In this document: positions 26,265 to 35,941 of the stretch, in pieces
Numbering within the stretch: the first letter of the stretch is position 1
How the letters are laid out: every line of letters begins with the position of its first letter
Origin: Pseudanabaena sp. PCC 7367
GTDB taxonomy: Bacteria; Cyanobacteriota; Cyanobacteriia; Pseudanabaenales; Pseudanabaenaceae
Direction: 5' to 3'
Length of the DNA: 64,000 nt
Assembly: GCF_000317065.1 (NCBI RefSeq)
Contig: NC_019701.1
Location: forward strand, 1,889,001 to 1,953,000
The notes under the pieces: model-generated
What the model saw: only the letters and a program-made list of their open reading frames with translations
Databases searched by the model: none
What the model was told of the DNA's origin: nothing
Program-made: the position numbers and the translations under genes

Positions 26265-28319
26265 ATGGCATACGAACCCCTCCATCATAAATATCGCCCC
26301 CAGACTTTTGCCGCCCTAATCGGTCAAGAAGCGATCGCCAGAACCCTGACCAATGCGATCAACCAAAGGCGGATCGCCCCTGCTTATCTATTCACTGGCT
26401 CCAGGGGCACGGGCAAAACCTCAACTGCTCGAATCATGGCCAAGTCCCTCAATTGCCTTAGCTATGATGCGCCTACCCCCACCCCTTGTGGCACCTGTGA
26501 CATGTGCCAGAGCATTGCCAAGGGGATTGCTTTGGATGTCACCGAGATCGATGCGGCTAGCAATACTGGCGTTGATAATATCCGGGAATTAATTGAGCGA
26601 TCGCAATTTGCCCCCGTCCAGGCGCGGTATAAGGTCTATGCGATCGATGAATGTCATATGCTCAGCACCGCCGCATTTAATGCCCTGCTCAAAACCCTGG
26701 AAGAACCACCGGAACATGTGGTGTTTATTCTGGCTACCACTGACCCACAACGAGTCTTATCCACAATTATTTCCCGTTGCCAGCGGTTTGACTTTCGCCG
26801 CATTCCGCTGGATGCGATGGTGGCGCATTTGCGCGAGATCGCCGACACGGAGCAAATTGAAATCACCCAAGAAGCGTTGATTTTAGTGGCGCAGATCGCC
26901 CAGGGTGGCCTACGCGATGCAGAAAGTTTGCTCGATCAACTCAGTTTGCTGGAGGGCGAAATCACGATCGAGGCGGTGTGGGATCTGGTTGGCTCTGTAC
27001 CAGAACGGGATTTATTAGATTTAATTGCCGCGATCGCCGCTGACAATTCCACCCAAATCCTGGAAAAGGTACGCCAGGTGATGGATCGAGGTCGTGAGCC
27101 CTTGATTGTGTTGCAAAACTTGGCCGGGTTATATCGAGATTTGCTGATTGCCCAGGCCGCCAGCGATCGTCATGATCTAGTCGCCCTCACCAGTTATGGT
27201 TGGGATCGCCTCAATCAACTAGCCCATAGCCTCTCCCGCGCCGTGATATTGAAGGGGCAACAGCATTTACGCGATGCCGAAGTGCAGATTAAAAACACCA
27301 CCCAACCGCGACTGTGGCTGGAAGTGACCTTGTTGGGGCTGCAACCTTCTGCCTTTACGATCGCAACAACCCCAGTTCCTAATCCAGCACTAAACATCGC
27401 ACCAGTACCCAACCCAATCCCAACCGCCACCCCATCGGTTCAACCATCGCCACCCTTATCTCAACCGCAGATTGACCCGGTTCCCAACCCGATCGCCGCC
27501 ATTTCCAGTAATCCCGAACCACCCAAGGTCGCAGAGTCAGCAGTTAATATTCCAGTATCTGTGCCCGAAACAGCAGGAGTACCGGAGCCAATTGAAGCGC
27601 TCCCACCAGTCCCCGCACCTGAAGCCTATGGCGTTGATCTCAGTGCGGCATGGCAAGAGTTAGTTAACAATCTTTCTCGGCCTACCAGAGCTTTGCTGTT
27701 AGAACATGGTCAATTCCTGGGGATCAATGGCTCACAGGTACGGATTGGGCTCAAAAACAAAACACTCAGGGATATTGCCGCCCGCAAGGAATCAGAAATC
27801 AATGAGGTTTGCGATCGCATTTTCCAGCGCCAGGTCAAGGTCAAGTTTGAGGTTGGCCGAATTAGTAGCAAAAGCAATTCACCCAACCCAAAATCTCAGC
27901 CGCAACCAACCATAAATCGATCGGCTCCCAGCAATGTAACCAGTACTCTAAATAGTGGCGATCACCCCAATCCAGCCATTCCGACTCATGATCCGCCGAG
28001 CGGTAATAGCAATGTTAGTAATACTAGCCAGCCGATCGCAGTGCAACCACCCCCACCTCCTAACCAGGCTAATAGCGCAAATCCTCCAAACAATGCCCCG
28101 CCTCAGGCCATCAGCCCAACTGCTGACAGTGACATAAATAATGATCTAAAACGATCGCCACAGCCCTCTGCCCCGGAGCGATCGGAAGATCGGTCTAACC
28201 CATCAACCACAGCAACCGCTGATATTCCAACCAAAATCCAGGAGTTTGCCAAGTTCTTCAAGGCTGAAATTGTTGCTCTTGACGATCTCGATACTCTTGA
28301 TGATGATGATTCCGAGTAA
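26265..28319 (+). CDS. dnaX: DNA polymerase III subunit gamma/tau
   Basis: Clamp-loader ATPase. Walker A is GSRGTGKTS at about residues 45-53. The zinc site has Cys in LNCLSYD and CGTCDMC. Walker B is IDECHMLS and sensor 1 runs to the SRC arginine-finger motif STIISRCQRFDF. Domain III ends near residue 360. A Pro-rich linker, a conserved tau-like domain (AWQELVNNLSRPTRALLLEH, residues 465-540) and a long low-complexity tail follow, ending in the acidic DDLDTLDDDDSE. There is no intein, although several cyanobacterial dnaX genes carry one. I see no frameshift heptamer for a short gamma form. Confidence 0.96.
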   Translation: MAYEPLHHKYRPQTFAALIGQEAIARTLTNAINQRRIAPAYLFTGSRGTGKTSTARIMAKSLNCLSYDAPTPTPCGTCDMCQSIAKGIALDVTEIDAASNTGVDNIRELIERSQFAPVQARYKVYAIDECHMLSTAAFNALLKTLEEPPEHVVFILATTDPQRVLSTIISRCQRFDFRRIPLDAMVAHLREIADTEQIEITQEALILVAQIAQGGLRDAESLLDQLSLLEGEITIEAVWDLVGSVPERDLLDLIAAIAADNSTQILEKVRQVMDRGREPLIVLQNLAGLYRDLLIAQAASDRHDLVALTSYGWDRLNQLAHSLSRAVILKGQQHLRDAEVQIKNTTQPRLWLEVTLLGLQPSAFTIATTPVPNPALNIAPVPNPIPTATPSVQPSPPLSQPQIDPVPNPIAAISSNPEPPKVAESAVNIPVSVPETAGVPEPIEALPPVPAPEAYGVDLSAAWQELVNNLSRPTRALLLEHGQFLGINGSQVRIGLKNKTLRDIAARKESEINEVCDRIFQRQVKVKFEVGRISSKSNSPNPKSQPQPTINRSAPSNVTSTLNSGDHPNPAIPTHDPPSGNSNVSNTSQPIAVQPPPPPNQANSANPPNNAPPQAISPTADSDINNDLKRSPQPSAPERSEDRSNPSTTATADIPTKIQEFAKFFKAEIVALDDLDTLDDDDSE

Positions 28320-28810
28320 TTCAGGGTATTCGGGGCTTGATCCGGCTTGGTAAGCATCTCAGATTGCGCATTCTCATACTCTTCGTGACTTACCAGACAG
28401 ACCTCTAGACAAGCGCTATAGCCACTTGTGACACTATTTAATCAGCAAATATAAGTGATGCTAATGATGATTTAAGCTGATCAAACATCACATTTTCTGC
28501 ATTTGGGGTTAGTGGTTTTGAGGTGTGCGATCGCTCTATGGCTGCTACTGAGTAAACGCGATCGATACTTTAAAAAACGTTAAAACCGACCAAATAAACT
28601 TATATACAAGCATTATTAATCATTAAAGAAATATATAAGCCTAGCTTATGCTCAGTCGTTACCCACATTCTCATCCTCAACAACCCACAAATTCCCACAA
28701 ATTCCCACTGCCTTAAACTGTTAAGTCAATTAATCTAATTACAACATCTAGTTTAAGTAAACCCAAGGTTACACTGGTTTGCTTTTTGGCTGTCACACAT
28801 ATGGTTCCCT

Positions 28811-28840
28811 GTCCCCGCCATCGGGGACTTCTTTTTTTTT
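28811..28840 (+). terminator. strong intrinsic terminator
   Basis: GTCCCC and GGGGAC form a perfect 6-bp stem around GCCATC, followed directly by TTCTTTTTTTTT. It is the strongest terminator in the window. Confidence 0.85.
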
Positions 28841-28902
28841 GTGGCACTTTTTTGATATGAGAATATTCCTAAACCATGACGTTTGGTTGATTTTGCTCCT
28901 TG

Positions 28903-28927
28903 ATGATCTATGCAGATCATTTTTTTT
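28903..28927 (+). terminator. second intrinsic terminator, 60 bases downstream
   Basis: ATGATCT and AGATCAT form a 7-bp stem around ATGC, followed by seven or more T. A transcript ending here but starting after 28840 would be under 90 bases long. Confidence 0.7.
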
Positions 28928-29162
28928 GTGATAGGTTTGATCCGTGTTGGGCAAAATAGCTTAACTAAAATGGCGGGTTTAATCCCTACGGGGTGATCGA
29001 AATTCCGATCGAGCTTTCTTTAATCGTGAACAATTGAAGCATTGAATGCCTGTTCGCCCTTGATTAGGTTTCAGGTAGTCTGCCAGGTAGGTAGGACTGA
29101 GGCGGGGGAAATGGGTCATTTGTAAGCCATTTCAAATAATTGTAGAAACGTTGAGACGCATT

Positions 29163-29912
29163 ATGACCAAATCTTTAACTAGAGCTTTGACTCTTACAAC
29201 TGCGGTAGCTGTTTTTGGTGCTGCTACGAGCGTATCAGTTACACCTGCTGAAGCAGCAACGGTTGTTATTGACAACTTTGAACCTGGTCAAAATAACGGC
29301 CCATTTGCACCTCCAAATACTATTGGGCCTGTTCCTGGTGTTGTTGGTGGATTCCGTACTATTACAAATGTAGTTGACCCGATTTTTACTGGTATAGGTG
29401 GCACTCCAGGTAACGGCGCTGCATTCTTTTTTGGCTTTGCTGGGTCACCTGGCTCATCTTCACTAGTATGGGATGGAAACGCTGGTATCCCAAGCGGTTT
29501 GGGCGGTGTAGATATTTCACCTGCTTTATTAGGTGCTAATCCCAGAATCCTTAGTACGGTATCTAATGCTGCTAACCTTAATGCTGGAAGCGATGCGATT
29601 TTAGAAGTTTTTGAGAACGGTACTGGCACAGTTTCAACAAATACTGTTGACTTAACTACGCTAACTACTGGTGATGAGATTGAGTTTAACTATGCTGACT
29701 TTGATACAGCAATAAACTTCGGTAATGTAGGCGCAATTAGGCTTACTGTGAACTTGATTCCAATTGGCGCAAGTCAGCCTTCCTTTGGTTTCAATACTGC
29801 ATTAGTAGCGATCCCATTTAACTTCCAATCCACCCTTGGCTTAGTGGCTCTTGGTGGTATGGCTGGTGCTTATGCCTTGAGCAAAAAGCGTAAAAAAGCT
29901 TTGCAAGCCTAA
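29163..29912 (+). CDS. exported protein with CTERM-type C-terminal sorting tail, 249 aa
   Basis: ATG at 29163 begins a Sec signal peptide (hydrophobic TLTTAVAVFGAATSV, cleavage near AEA-AT). The mature protein is Gly/Pro/Asn/Thr-rich and predicted to be beta-structured. It has no Cys. The last 30 residues form the tripartite sorting tail: IPFNFQSTLG, a hydrophobic helix (LVALGGMAGAYAL) and a basic end SKKRKK. This matches the cyanobacterial PEP/PFE-CTERM style processed by exosortase-like enzymes. The body looks like a surface or extracellular-matrix protein of unknown role. A strong terminator at 30056-30089 ends the transcript. Confidence 0.8.
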   Translation: MTKSLTRALTLTTAVAVFGAATSVSVTPAEAATVVIDNFEPGQNNGPFAPPNTIGPVPGVVGGFRTITNVVDPIFTGIGGTPGNGAAFFFGFAGSPGSSSLVWDGNAGIPSGLGGVDISPALLGANPRILSTVSNAANLNAGSDAILEVFENGTGTVSTNTVDLTTLTTGDEIEFNYADFDTAINFGNVGAIRLTVNLIPIGASQPSFGFNTALVAIPFNFQSTLGLVALGGMAGAYALSKKRKKALQA

Positions 29913-30055
29913 TTTCATTCCCCCTCAAAGACTAAGCTTAAAGCTGATCTTGGGACTGATTAGAGTAGGGATTGGTCAAACATTCAGACTTATCTACTAA
30001 TTGCAGATAAATAGTTTTGAGACGCTAGATGAGTAGTGATAAAAGCTCATCTAAT

Positions 30056-30089
30056 CGGGATAGTAATAATACTGTCCCGGTATTTTTTT
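30056..30089 (+). terminator. intrinsic terminator after the CTERM protein gene
   Basis: A 10-bp stem (CGGGATAGTA with TACTGTCCCG, one G-T wobble) around loop ATAA, followed by GTATTTTTTTA. Confidence 0.88.
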
Positions 30090-30192
30090 ATGCCCTTTTT
30101 GACCTCCTCGATCCAGGCTGGATCTGCTATCCTGACATAGGTTTATGATTTGCCTAGACATAAGCTAGAAATAAGGCAAACCTACAATATTC

Positions 30193-31968
30193 ATGTCGTT
30201 TGAGCGCGATCGAGGTGCGATGAAAAAAAGACATAGTTTCATTGGTCAGATTTTGATCGGTGCTTTTTGTGTAATTGGTTTATCCGGCGATCGCCTGGAT
30301 GCAGCTCAAAATAATAACCCGATTCTGCACATTGGCATCGAACAAAGGTTTGGCGAAAACCCCCAGGATAAACTGGTGATCGAAGCCACCTCCGGCGATC
30401 AACTCAGGTTGAATTTTGTCGCTAATGATGGCACCACCAGGCAAAATCTGAATACGAATAAGATCGAAGTAGCCCTAGCCAGAGCGCCCCTTACCCAACC
30501 CGTACTCGATGAAAAGCTGGTACTGAGTCACCACCGCAGCTATGAGAATGCGGCAGCCAGTGCCTATCGTTGGCAAGCACAGGGCATCGAAACAGAAATT
30601 GTGCAGCCCCGCCGTTGGCAAGTATGGGCTAAGCGTAGCACCTATGACACCAGACTGCTGCGGCATTTGTTGCTATATAACTTGCATGCTCAGGGGCATA
30701 CGGTGGCCAGCGTTAATGGCAAGATTTTACGCGATCGCCCCATGCTTTCCTGGGTGGTGGGCAACTATCGCTACAACCGCAATACCCTGGACATTAGCAC
30801 TGGTAAAGGTTTAATTAAAGTAAATAACAAGCTTTTTGCGGGTACTTTGCGCCTGCAACAGAATGTGCACAACAGCTATACCCTGGTTAACCATGTACCC
30901 TTGGAAACCTATCTGCGCGGTGTAGTGCCCCACGAAATCGGTTATGGCGCTCCCTATGAAGCGGTCAAAGCCCAGGCAGTGTTGGCACGTACCTATGTGT
31001 TAGCGAGTCGGCATCGGTTTGTAGTAGATGGCTATCACCTATGCGCCGATACCCAATGCCAGGTTTATCGTGGTCTAGAGGGAACTAGCAACACTGCTGA
31101 TAATGCGATCGCGGCTACCAGAGGACAAGTTCTGATCTATGACGGCAGGGTAGTAGATGCGCTTTATTCTTCTACTACTGGTGGTGTCACCGCTGACTAT
31201 AACGATCTCTGGGATGGGCAAGATCGCCCCTACCTGGAATCGGTGATCGATTCGGTTAATAATGCTGGCAATCTCAGCAAATTTAACCTTTCGCAGGAGC
31301 AAGACTTCCGTACCTTCCTGGCGCAGCGAGAGACCGTTTTTAATGAAAAAGGCTGGCATACATTTCGCTGGGAAAAGGAAAGCAACCTGAGCGAAATTAA
31401 AACGACCCTGCAAAAGTTCTTGCGTCAGGCTGGCGATACCCAAACCCGATTTAATACGATTAAGGATTTGCAGGTGATCGATCGGGCGGCTTCGGGTCGA
31501 GTGCTCAAGGTGGGCGTTCAAACCGACAAGGGCACGATCGTGCTAGAGAAAGATGAAATCATGGATGCGCTATATGCGCCAAATAGCACTTTGTTCTATG
31601 TCGATCCGGTGTTTGATCCCAACTTCAAGACCGCTGAGGGTGAAAAGGTAGTCAAAGGCTATAAGTTCACTGGTGGTGGTTTGGGACATGGGGTGGGAAT
31701 GAGCCAGACTGGTTCCTATCACCTCGGCGATCTGGGCTGGTCCTACGATCGCATCCTCAATTTCTATTACACTAATGTGCAATTGCAACCACTGCGCCCA
31801 GAATATCTGGCGGATGTGGATTTAAAGCTGTTGGAGTTTAATCCTACTCAGGGTTTAACCACCTTGAATCCTGATTTAGCTAAGCCAATTCCAGAACTCG
31901 CCAACCATGCCCAAGAGCAGCTTAGTTTGCTAGAGCCATCACCAGCTTCAGTTTCTCCGCGCGATTGA
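30193..31968 (+). CDS. SpoIID/LytB-domain protein
   Basis: A 591-residue exported protein with an N-terminal signal (HSFIGQILIGAFCVIGLSG). The SpoIID/LytB domain spans about residues 210-400: YLRGVVPHEIGYGAPYEAVK, AQAVLARTYVLAS, CQVYRGLEG, and ALYSSTTGG. A second conserved block (FTGGGLGHGVGMSQTGSYHL) near residue 500 is also family-typical. In Bacillus SpoIID is a lytic transglycosylase. In cyanobacteria these proteins are thought to act on peptidoglycan, but the substrate is not established. ATG at 30193 is used; an internal ATG at 30220 (MKKRHSF) would give a more standard signal peptide. Confidence 0.88.
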   Translation: MSFERDRGAMKKRHSFIGQILIGAFCVIGLSGDRLDAAQNNNPILHIGIEQRFGENPQDKLVIEATSGDQLRLNFVANDGTTRQNLNTNKIEVALARAPLTQPVLDEKLVLSHHRSYENAAASAYRWQAQGIETEIVQPRRWQVWAKRSTYDTRLLRHLLLYNLHAQGHTVASVNGKILRDRPMLSWVVGNYRYNRNTLDISTGKGLIKVNNKLFAGTLRLQQNVHNSYTLVNHVPLETYLRGVVPHEIGYGAPYEAVKAQAVLARTYVLASRHRFVVDGYHLCADTQCQVYRGLEGTSNTADNAIAATRGQVLIYDGRVVDALYSSTTGGVTADYNDLWDGQDRPYLESVIDSVNNAGNLSKFNLSQEQDFRTFLAQRETVFNEKGWHTFRWEKESNLSEIKTTLQKFLRQAGDTQTRFNTIKDLQVIDRAASGRVLKVGVQTDKGTIVLEKDEIMDALYAPNSTLFYVDPVFDPNFKTAEGEKVVKGYKFTGGGLGHGVGMSQTGSYHLGDLGWSYDRILNFYYTNVQLQPLRPEYLADVDLKLLEFNPTQGLTTLNPDLAKPIPELANHAQEQLSLLEPSPASVSPRD

Positions 31969-32156
31969 CTCCTGAATTCTCAATAATTCTCAATAATTCT
32001 CAATTGTCATTAATTGTAAATACTTGGAATTTAAACCTGGCGATCGGTGCAGACTAGATTATGTTGGGCATAATTGACAGATATGCAATTAAAATTTCAA
32101 ATTATGCCAGTAAGTTTTGGCTAGCTACTACTACCAAGCCATAAAGCCATAAGTAA

Positions 32157-33692
32157 ATGCTCCGAACCAATCGCGTCGCAATCAATGATAAATTTTGCCA
32201 GCTTCAAACCCAGTTACGCGATCGCTGGCAGAGTATGGAGCAATTCGACAATAGTGACTACGATCTGCTGGTGATTCCTTCGCTCAGCTTTGATCCACGT
32301 GAACTACGCAAAATTCCTGGTGCAAACCACTACGAGGAGCGATTATTATTCTCGCTGGTGCGGCTCCGCAATCCCCACACCAGATTGGTTTATGTCACTT
32401 CGCAGCCATTACCTTCAATTATTATTGAGTATTACTTACAACTGCTGCCGGGGATTCCTTTCTCCCAGGCGCGGGAGCGCTTAATTTTGCTATCCGCCTA
32501 TGATGCTTCCGTTGATAAACCGCTCACCCAGAAGATTCTAGAGCGACCCAGATTGATTGAGCGAATCAAAAAATCCCTCCGGCTCGATCGGGCGATTATG
32601 ACCTGTTTTAATTCCACCCCTTGGGAGCAGGCCTTGTCGGTGGAATTGGGCATCCCGCTGTGGGGACTAGATCCTAATTTGCTTTACTGGGGCACCAAAA
32701 GCGGCAGCCGTGAGATTTTTGCCGAAGCCAAAATTCCCTTCCCCGATGGCAGTGAATTGGTTTGGACAAAGGAAGACCTAGCCCGGATGGTGTTGGAGTT
32801 ATGGCAGCGCCAGCCCGATCTCAGGCGGATTGTAATCAAGCTAAATGAAGGCTTTTCGGGAGAAGGAAATGCGCTTTTAGATCTGCAAAACTTGAAGACC
32901 GCTATGGCAGAGCAAGATGAGCCAGAAAAGCTGGCCGCGATCGAAAAAAGTTTTAAATTCCTGCGCTTTCAAACCAAGGCCGAAACCTGGGAAAGTTATT
33001 CCAGCCAGATTCCCAAACTAGGCGCGATCGCCGAAGAATTCATTGAAGGTAAACGCAAATTTTCCCCCAGTTTCCAGGGTCGGATTGCCCCCACTGGCGA
33101 AGTGGAGGTGCTTTCTACCCATGACCAGATTCTGGGCGGCCCCGATGGCCAGGTTTATCTGGGTTGCAGTTTTCCGGCCTCCGCTGATTATCGTCTGCGC
33201 TTGCAGGTGATGGGTCTAGAAATTGGCCGCTGCCTGGCGGCTAAAGGAGCCCTGGAGCGCTATGGGGTGGACTTTCTGGCGGTGCAGCAAGACTCCGGGC
33301 GTTGGGATCTACAAGCGATCGAAATTAATCTGCGGAAAGGCGGCACTACCCACCCATTCATGGCGCTGAGATATTTAACTAATGGTAGATTTGACGATCG
33401 CAGCGGTCTGTTTTTCTCCCAGCAAGGGCGCGAGAAATATTACGTTGCCAGCGATAACCTGGTTAAAGATCGCTATCATGGCTTGTTACCCCACGACCTG
33501 ATGGAAATTATTGCCCACCATCGCTTGCATTTCGATAGCAGCCGCGAAACTGGCACTCTGTTTCATCTGATTGGCTGTTTGTCTGAATATGGTAAGTTGG
33601 GTCTCACCAGTATTGGTAATTCGCTCCAGCAGGCTAGGGATACCTATAATCACATCATGCGGGTGCTGGATGTGGAAACCAAGCCCGATTAA
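32157..33692 (+). CDS. ATP-grasp peptide-ligase-like protein (PGM1-related)
   Basis: A 511-residue protein with an N-terminal Rossmann-like part (DYDLLVIPSLSFDPREL, then TRLVYVTSQPLP) and a C-terminal ATP-grasp region (RRIVIKLNEGFSGEGNALLD; EEFIEGKRKFSPSFQGRI; DFLAVQQDSG; AIEINLRKGGTTHPFM). I relate it to the PGM1-type carboxylate-amine ligases, which make peptide bonds in pheganomycin-like pathways. That link is from memory of domain style, not a match. The substrate is unknown. A GIY-YIG gene follows after 26 bases on the same strand. Confidence 0.78.
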   Translation: MLRTNRVAINDKFCQLQTQLRDRWQSMEQFDNSDYDLLVIPSLSFDPRELRKIPGANHYEERLLFSLVRLRNPHTRLVYVTSQPLPSIIIEYYLQLLPGIPFSQARERLILLSAYDASVDKPLTQKILERPRLIERIKKSLRLDRAIMTCFNSTPWEQALSVELGIPLWGLDPNLLYWGTKSGSREIFAEAKIPFPDGSELVWTKEDLARMVLELWQRQPDLRRIVIKLNEGFSGEGNALLDLQNLKTAMAEQDEPEKLAAIEKSFKFLRFQTKAETWESYSSQIPKLGAIAEEFIEGKRKFSPSFQGRIAPTGEVEVLSTHDQILGGPDGQVYLGCSFPASADYRLRLQVMGLEIGRCLAAKGALERYGVDFLAVQQDSGRWDLQAIEINLRKGGTTHPFMALRYLTNGRFDDRSGLFFSQQGREKYYVASDNLVKDRYHGLLPHDLMEIIAHHRLHFDSSRETGTLFHLIGCLSEYGKLGLTSIGNSLQQARDTYNHIMRVLDVETKPD

Positions 33693-33718
33693 TTTTGCCT
33701 CATCTTTCTTTGATTAAC

Positions 33719-34309
33719 ATGCCATATTCCCAGGAACCACAACAGGGTAGCTTGTTCTCCCTCAAAGAATTTGACAGCCCTGTCTATAAAGTCGAATCTA
33801 CGCCCTATGAGATGGGTGCAACGGAGCTAGGGCGGTGGAAAGATAAGATTATTAATTATCAACAACAGCTCAGGGCAGCGCGATCGCCCCAAGCCCAAAC
33901 CAATCTGCTGGAGCTTGTGCCCAATCATTGTGATCCCGATGCGATCGATCCTTTTGGGTTGGAACCTCGCCCTCTCTCATTTTGGCGCTATCCCGAGCAT
34001 GGTGCCAGTGCCGCTTGCATTTATTTTGTGATCGATCATGCCTGTGGTTTGCTGTTGTATGTGGGCGAAACCTGCCGATCGAGTACGCGCTGGAAAGGAG
34101 CCCACGATTGCAAGCGCTATGCGGATAATTATGTCTATTTGCACGGCAGCCATAACTTAACTCGACAATTGGGCATTAGCTTCTGGTGGGATGCACCGAT
34201 CGCTACCAGGCCACGCCAGCAACTGGAATCAAACTTGATCGCCAAGTGGAAACCGCCTTTTAATAGGGAAAACTGGCAACTCTGGCATACACCTTTTGTG
34301 GGTGATTAG
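33719..34309 (+). CDS. GIY-YIG-type nuclease-like protein, 196 aa
   Basis: Start taken at ATG 33719 (MPYSQEPQQGSLF); an in-frame TTG lies eight codons earlier. The core is a degenerate GIY-YIG domain: CIYFVIDHACGLLLYVGET for the two signature strands, an Arg in TRWKG, and the C-terminal ESNLIAKWKPPFN carrying the conserved Glu and Asn. It has an unusual N-terminal 80 residues. Cyanobacteria often carry such proteins next to the ATP-grasp gene upstream, but I recall no function. Nuclease activity is possible, not shown. Confidence 0.7.
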   Translation: MPYSQEPQQGSLFSLKEFDSPVYKVESTPYEMGATELGRWKDKIINYQQQLRAARSPQAQTNLLELVPNHCDPDAIDPFGLEPRPLSFWRYPEHGASAACIYFVIDHACGLLLYVGETCRSSTRWKGAHDCKRYADNYVYLHGSHNLTRQLGISFWWDAPIATRPRQQLESNLIAKWKPPFNRENWQLWHTPFVGD

Positions 34310-34391
34310 TTTGTTTTGCATCCCATGCTCTTGTGAGCGTTTAAAGGAATATTTATGATTGGCGTAGCCTAAAGATATCATACTGGCTGGT

Positions 34392-35237
34392 TTAGAGAAT
34401 AAACTCGGCGATCGCCGCCGCCACGCCATCCTCTGCCACATCAGGCGCAATCCAATCAGCTACCTCTTGCAAGCCCTCTGGTGCATTGCCCATCGCCACG
34501 CCCACACCGGCATACTCGATCATTTCCAGGTCATTAAAATTATCACCCACGGCCATCACTTCATCTTGTTTAAAACCCAGAATGTTTTCCGCTAGGTGCT
34601 TCACTGCGGTGCCCTTGTTGGCGATCGGGTTGGTGGCTTCAAAAAAGGTGGCCACTGACTTAGTTAAATAGAGCTGTCCTGGTGTGTAGCGTTGTTTGAG
34701 GGTGCGCAGTAGTTCAGTGGTTAATTCTGGATCATCGCTTAAGGCCAATACTTTAGTGGGCAGAGTTTGGTGCGATTCTGAGGCTTTGGCTTGCAAGAAC
34801 TCCTTGAGATCGCCCACAATTAATGCATCTACGCCGGCTCGCACCTCATAGGCAGCGGTCTGGGGTGACATCTTTTTGACATAGAGATTGTCATCGAGAT
34901 ACACATGCACCGATAGGCGATCGCTGGCCACCAGATCCGCAAAGTCATCGATCAAAGACAATGCATATTCCAGATCTACGGGCCAATGCCCCACCACTTC
35001 CTGGGAGCGCGGATCTTTGATATATGCCCCCTGATAGGAAACGATCGGCAAGTCCGCATTCACTGCCTCGTGGAATCGCAACGCCGATCGATACATCCGC
35101 CCGGTGGCGATCGCAATTTTCACGCCCTGATCCTGAGCCGCCTTGATCGCCCGTTTAACTGGCTCATTCACCTGGTTATTATTGCCGTTGATTGTGCCGT
35201 CAATATCAAAGACTGCCAGTTTAATCTTTTGACCCAT
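34392..35237 (-). CDS. Cof-type HAD-IIB family sugar-phosphate phosphatase
   Basis: HAD motif I is AVFDIDGTING with nucleophile Asp at residue 10. Motif II is IAIATGRMYRS. The C2B cap lies between residues 85 and 190. Motif III Lys lies in NKGTAVKHLAE and motif IV is MAVGDNFNDLEMIEYAG. Length (281) is normal. Cof-type enzymes dephosphorylate sugar phosphates or cofactors such as pyridoxal phosphate. The exact substrate is not predictable. Convergent with the GIY-YIG gene, ATG start. Confidence 0.9.
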   Translation of the reverse strand: MGQKIKLAVFDIDGTINGNNNQVNEPVKRAIKAAQDQGVKIAIATGRMYRSALRFHEAVNADLPIVSYQGAYIKDPRSQEVVGHWPVDLEYALSLIDDFADLVASDRLSVHVYLDDNLYVKKMSPQTAAYEVRAGVDALIVGDLKEFLQAKASESHQTLPTKVLALSDDPELTTELLRTLKQRYTPGQLYLTKSVATFFEATNPIANKGTAVKHLAENILGFKQDEVMAVGDNFNDLEMIEYAGVGVAMGNAPEGLQEVADWIAPDVAEDGVAAAIAEFIL

Positions 35238-35941
35238 ATGTTTGATTTAAAGTTTAGATGTAATGCTTGGGTGGGGTTTACTCCCACAGTTTAGCAGCGT
35301 TATTAAATTAATTTTTTAAGGGCAGCTTAAGCATATATACGGCTAGATATGCATATTACAGGCGGTGGGATCAGTACCGAATATAACTATTTGATCTGAT
35401 CCAAGGCGCTATAAAGAAAGCTAGGTATGATCGGCTGTATTAATTACCTGTAAGCCCGAAAGATCTATTTCCAACAAATGATGCAACTCTGGCATCGATT
35501 GCGATGGCTAAATTCTTACCGTCAATTTAACCATAAAACAAAGATAATTGTTGTTGAATACATAACTCCCTCGCTGTGATTAATGTCTTTCAGTAAGTGT
35601 TATAGGAGTTATAGGGATTGCATTCGTTAATCTAGCGATCGCTATAGATCTTGGTTTATTGTTATTAAATACAGGTTATTGCTCAACTAAACATTGCCGT
35701 AACGACTATAGCAAGTGAAGCAGATTTGATCTTTGATTTAAATAATTTAAATAGATGAATGAAGAGAAATATTTAGCTACGCTGACATAAGCTGGTATTG
35801 ATTAGTTATTTAATCGATAATTGCCAAAATTCCTGGATTAACTGGGGTGAATCGGTACTTATAACCTTAGTTATTGATATTTAAAGAATTTGATCGATAG
35901 AATCGATAGATAGGTGATAAATAGGTAATAGTGTGGAGAGT
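35238..35941. other. 700-bp leader region upstream of the BMP-family gene
   Basis: No gene. It contains an 8-bp perfect inverted repeat, ATAACTCC at 35562-35569 and GGAGTTAT at 35605-35612, which could fold a long hairpin about 330 bases before the start codon, plus AT-rich sequence. I do not recognise a known riboswitch. Confidence 0.5.

Larger units (their letters stand above)
28320..29162. other. 840-bp gap with two tandem intrinsic terminators
   Basis: No protein gene seen. Two hairpin-plus-T-run terminators on the plus strand lie at 28811-28840 and 28903-28927. The first is almost 500 bases after dnaX, which suggests that short non-coding transcripts start inside this gap. Confidence 0.55.

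Noticed and set aside
28650-28840. 6S RNA or Yfr2-type RNA ending at the 28840 terminator
   Set aside because: I looked for their conserved core motifs and did not find them; only an unnamed candidate transcript can be supported.
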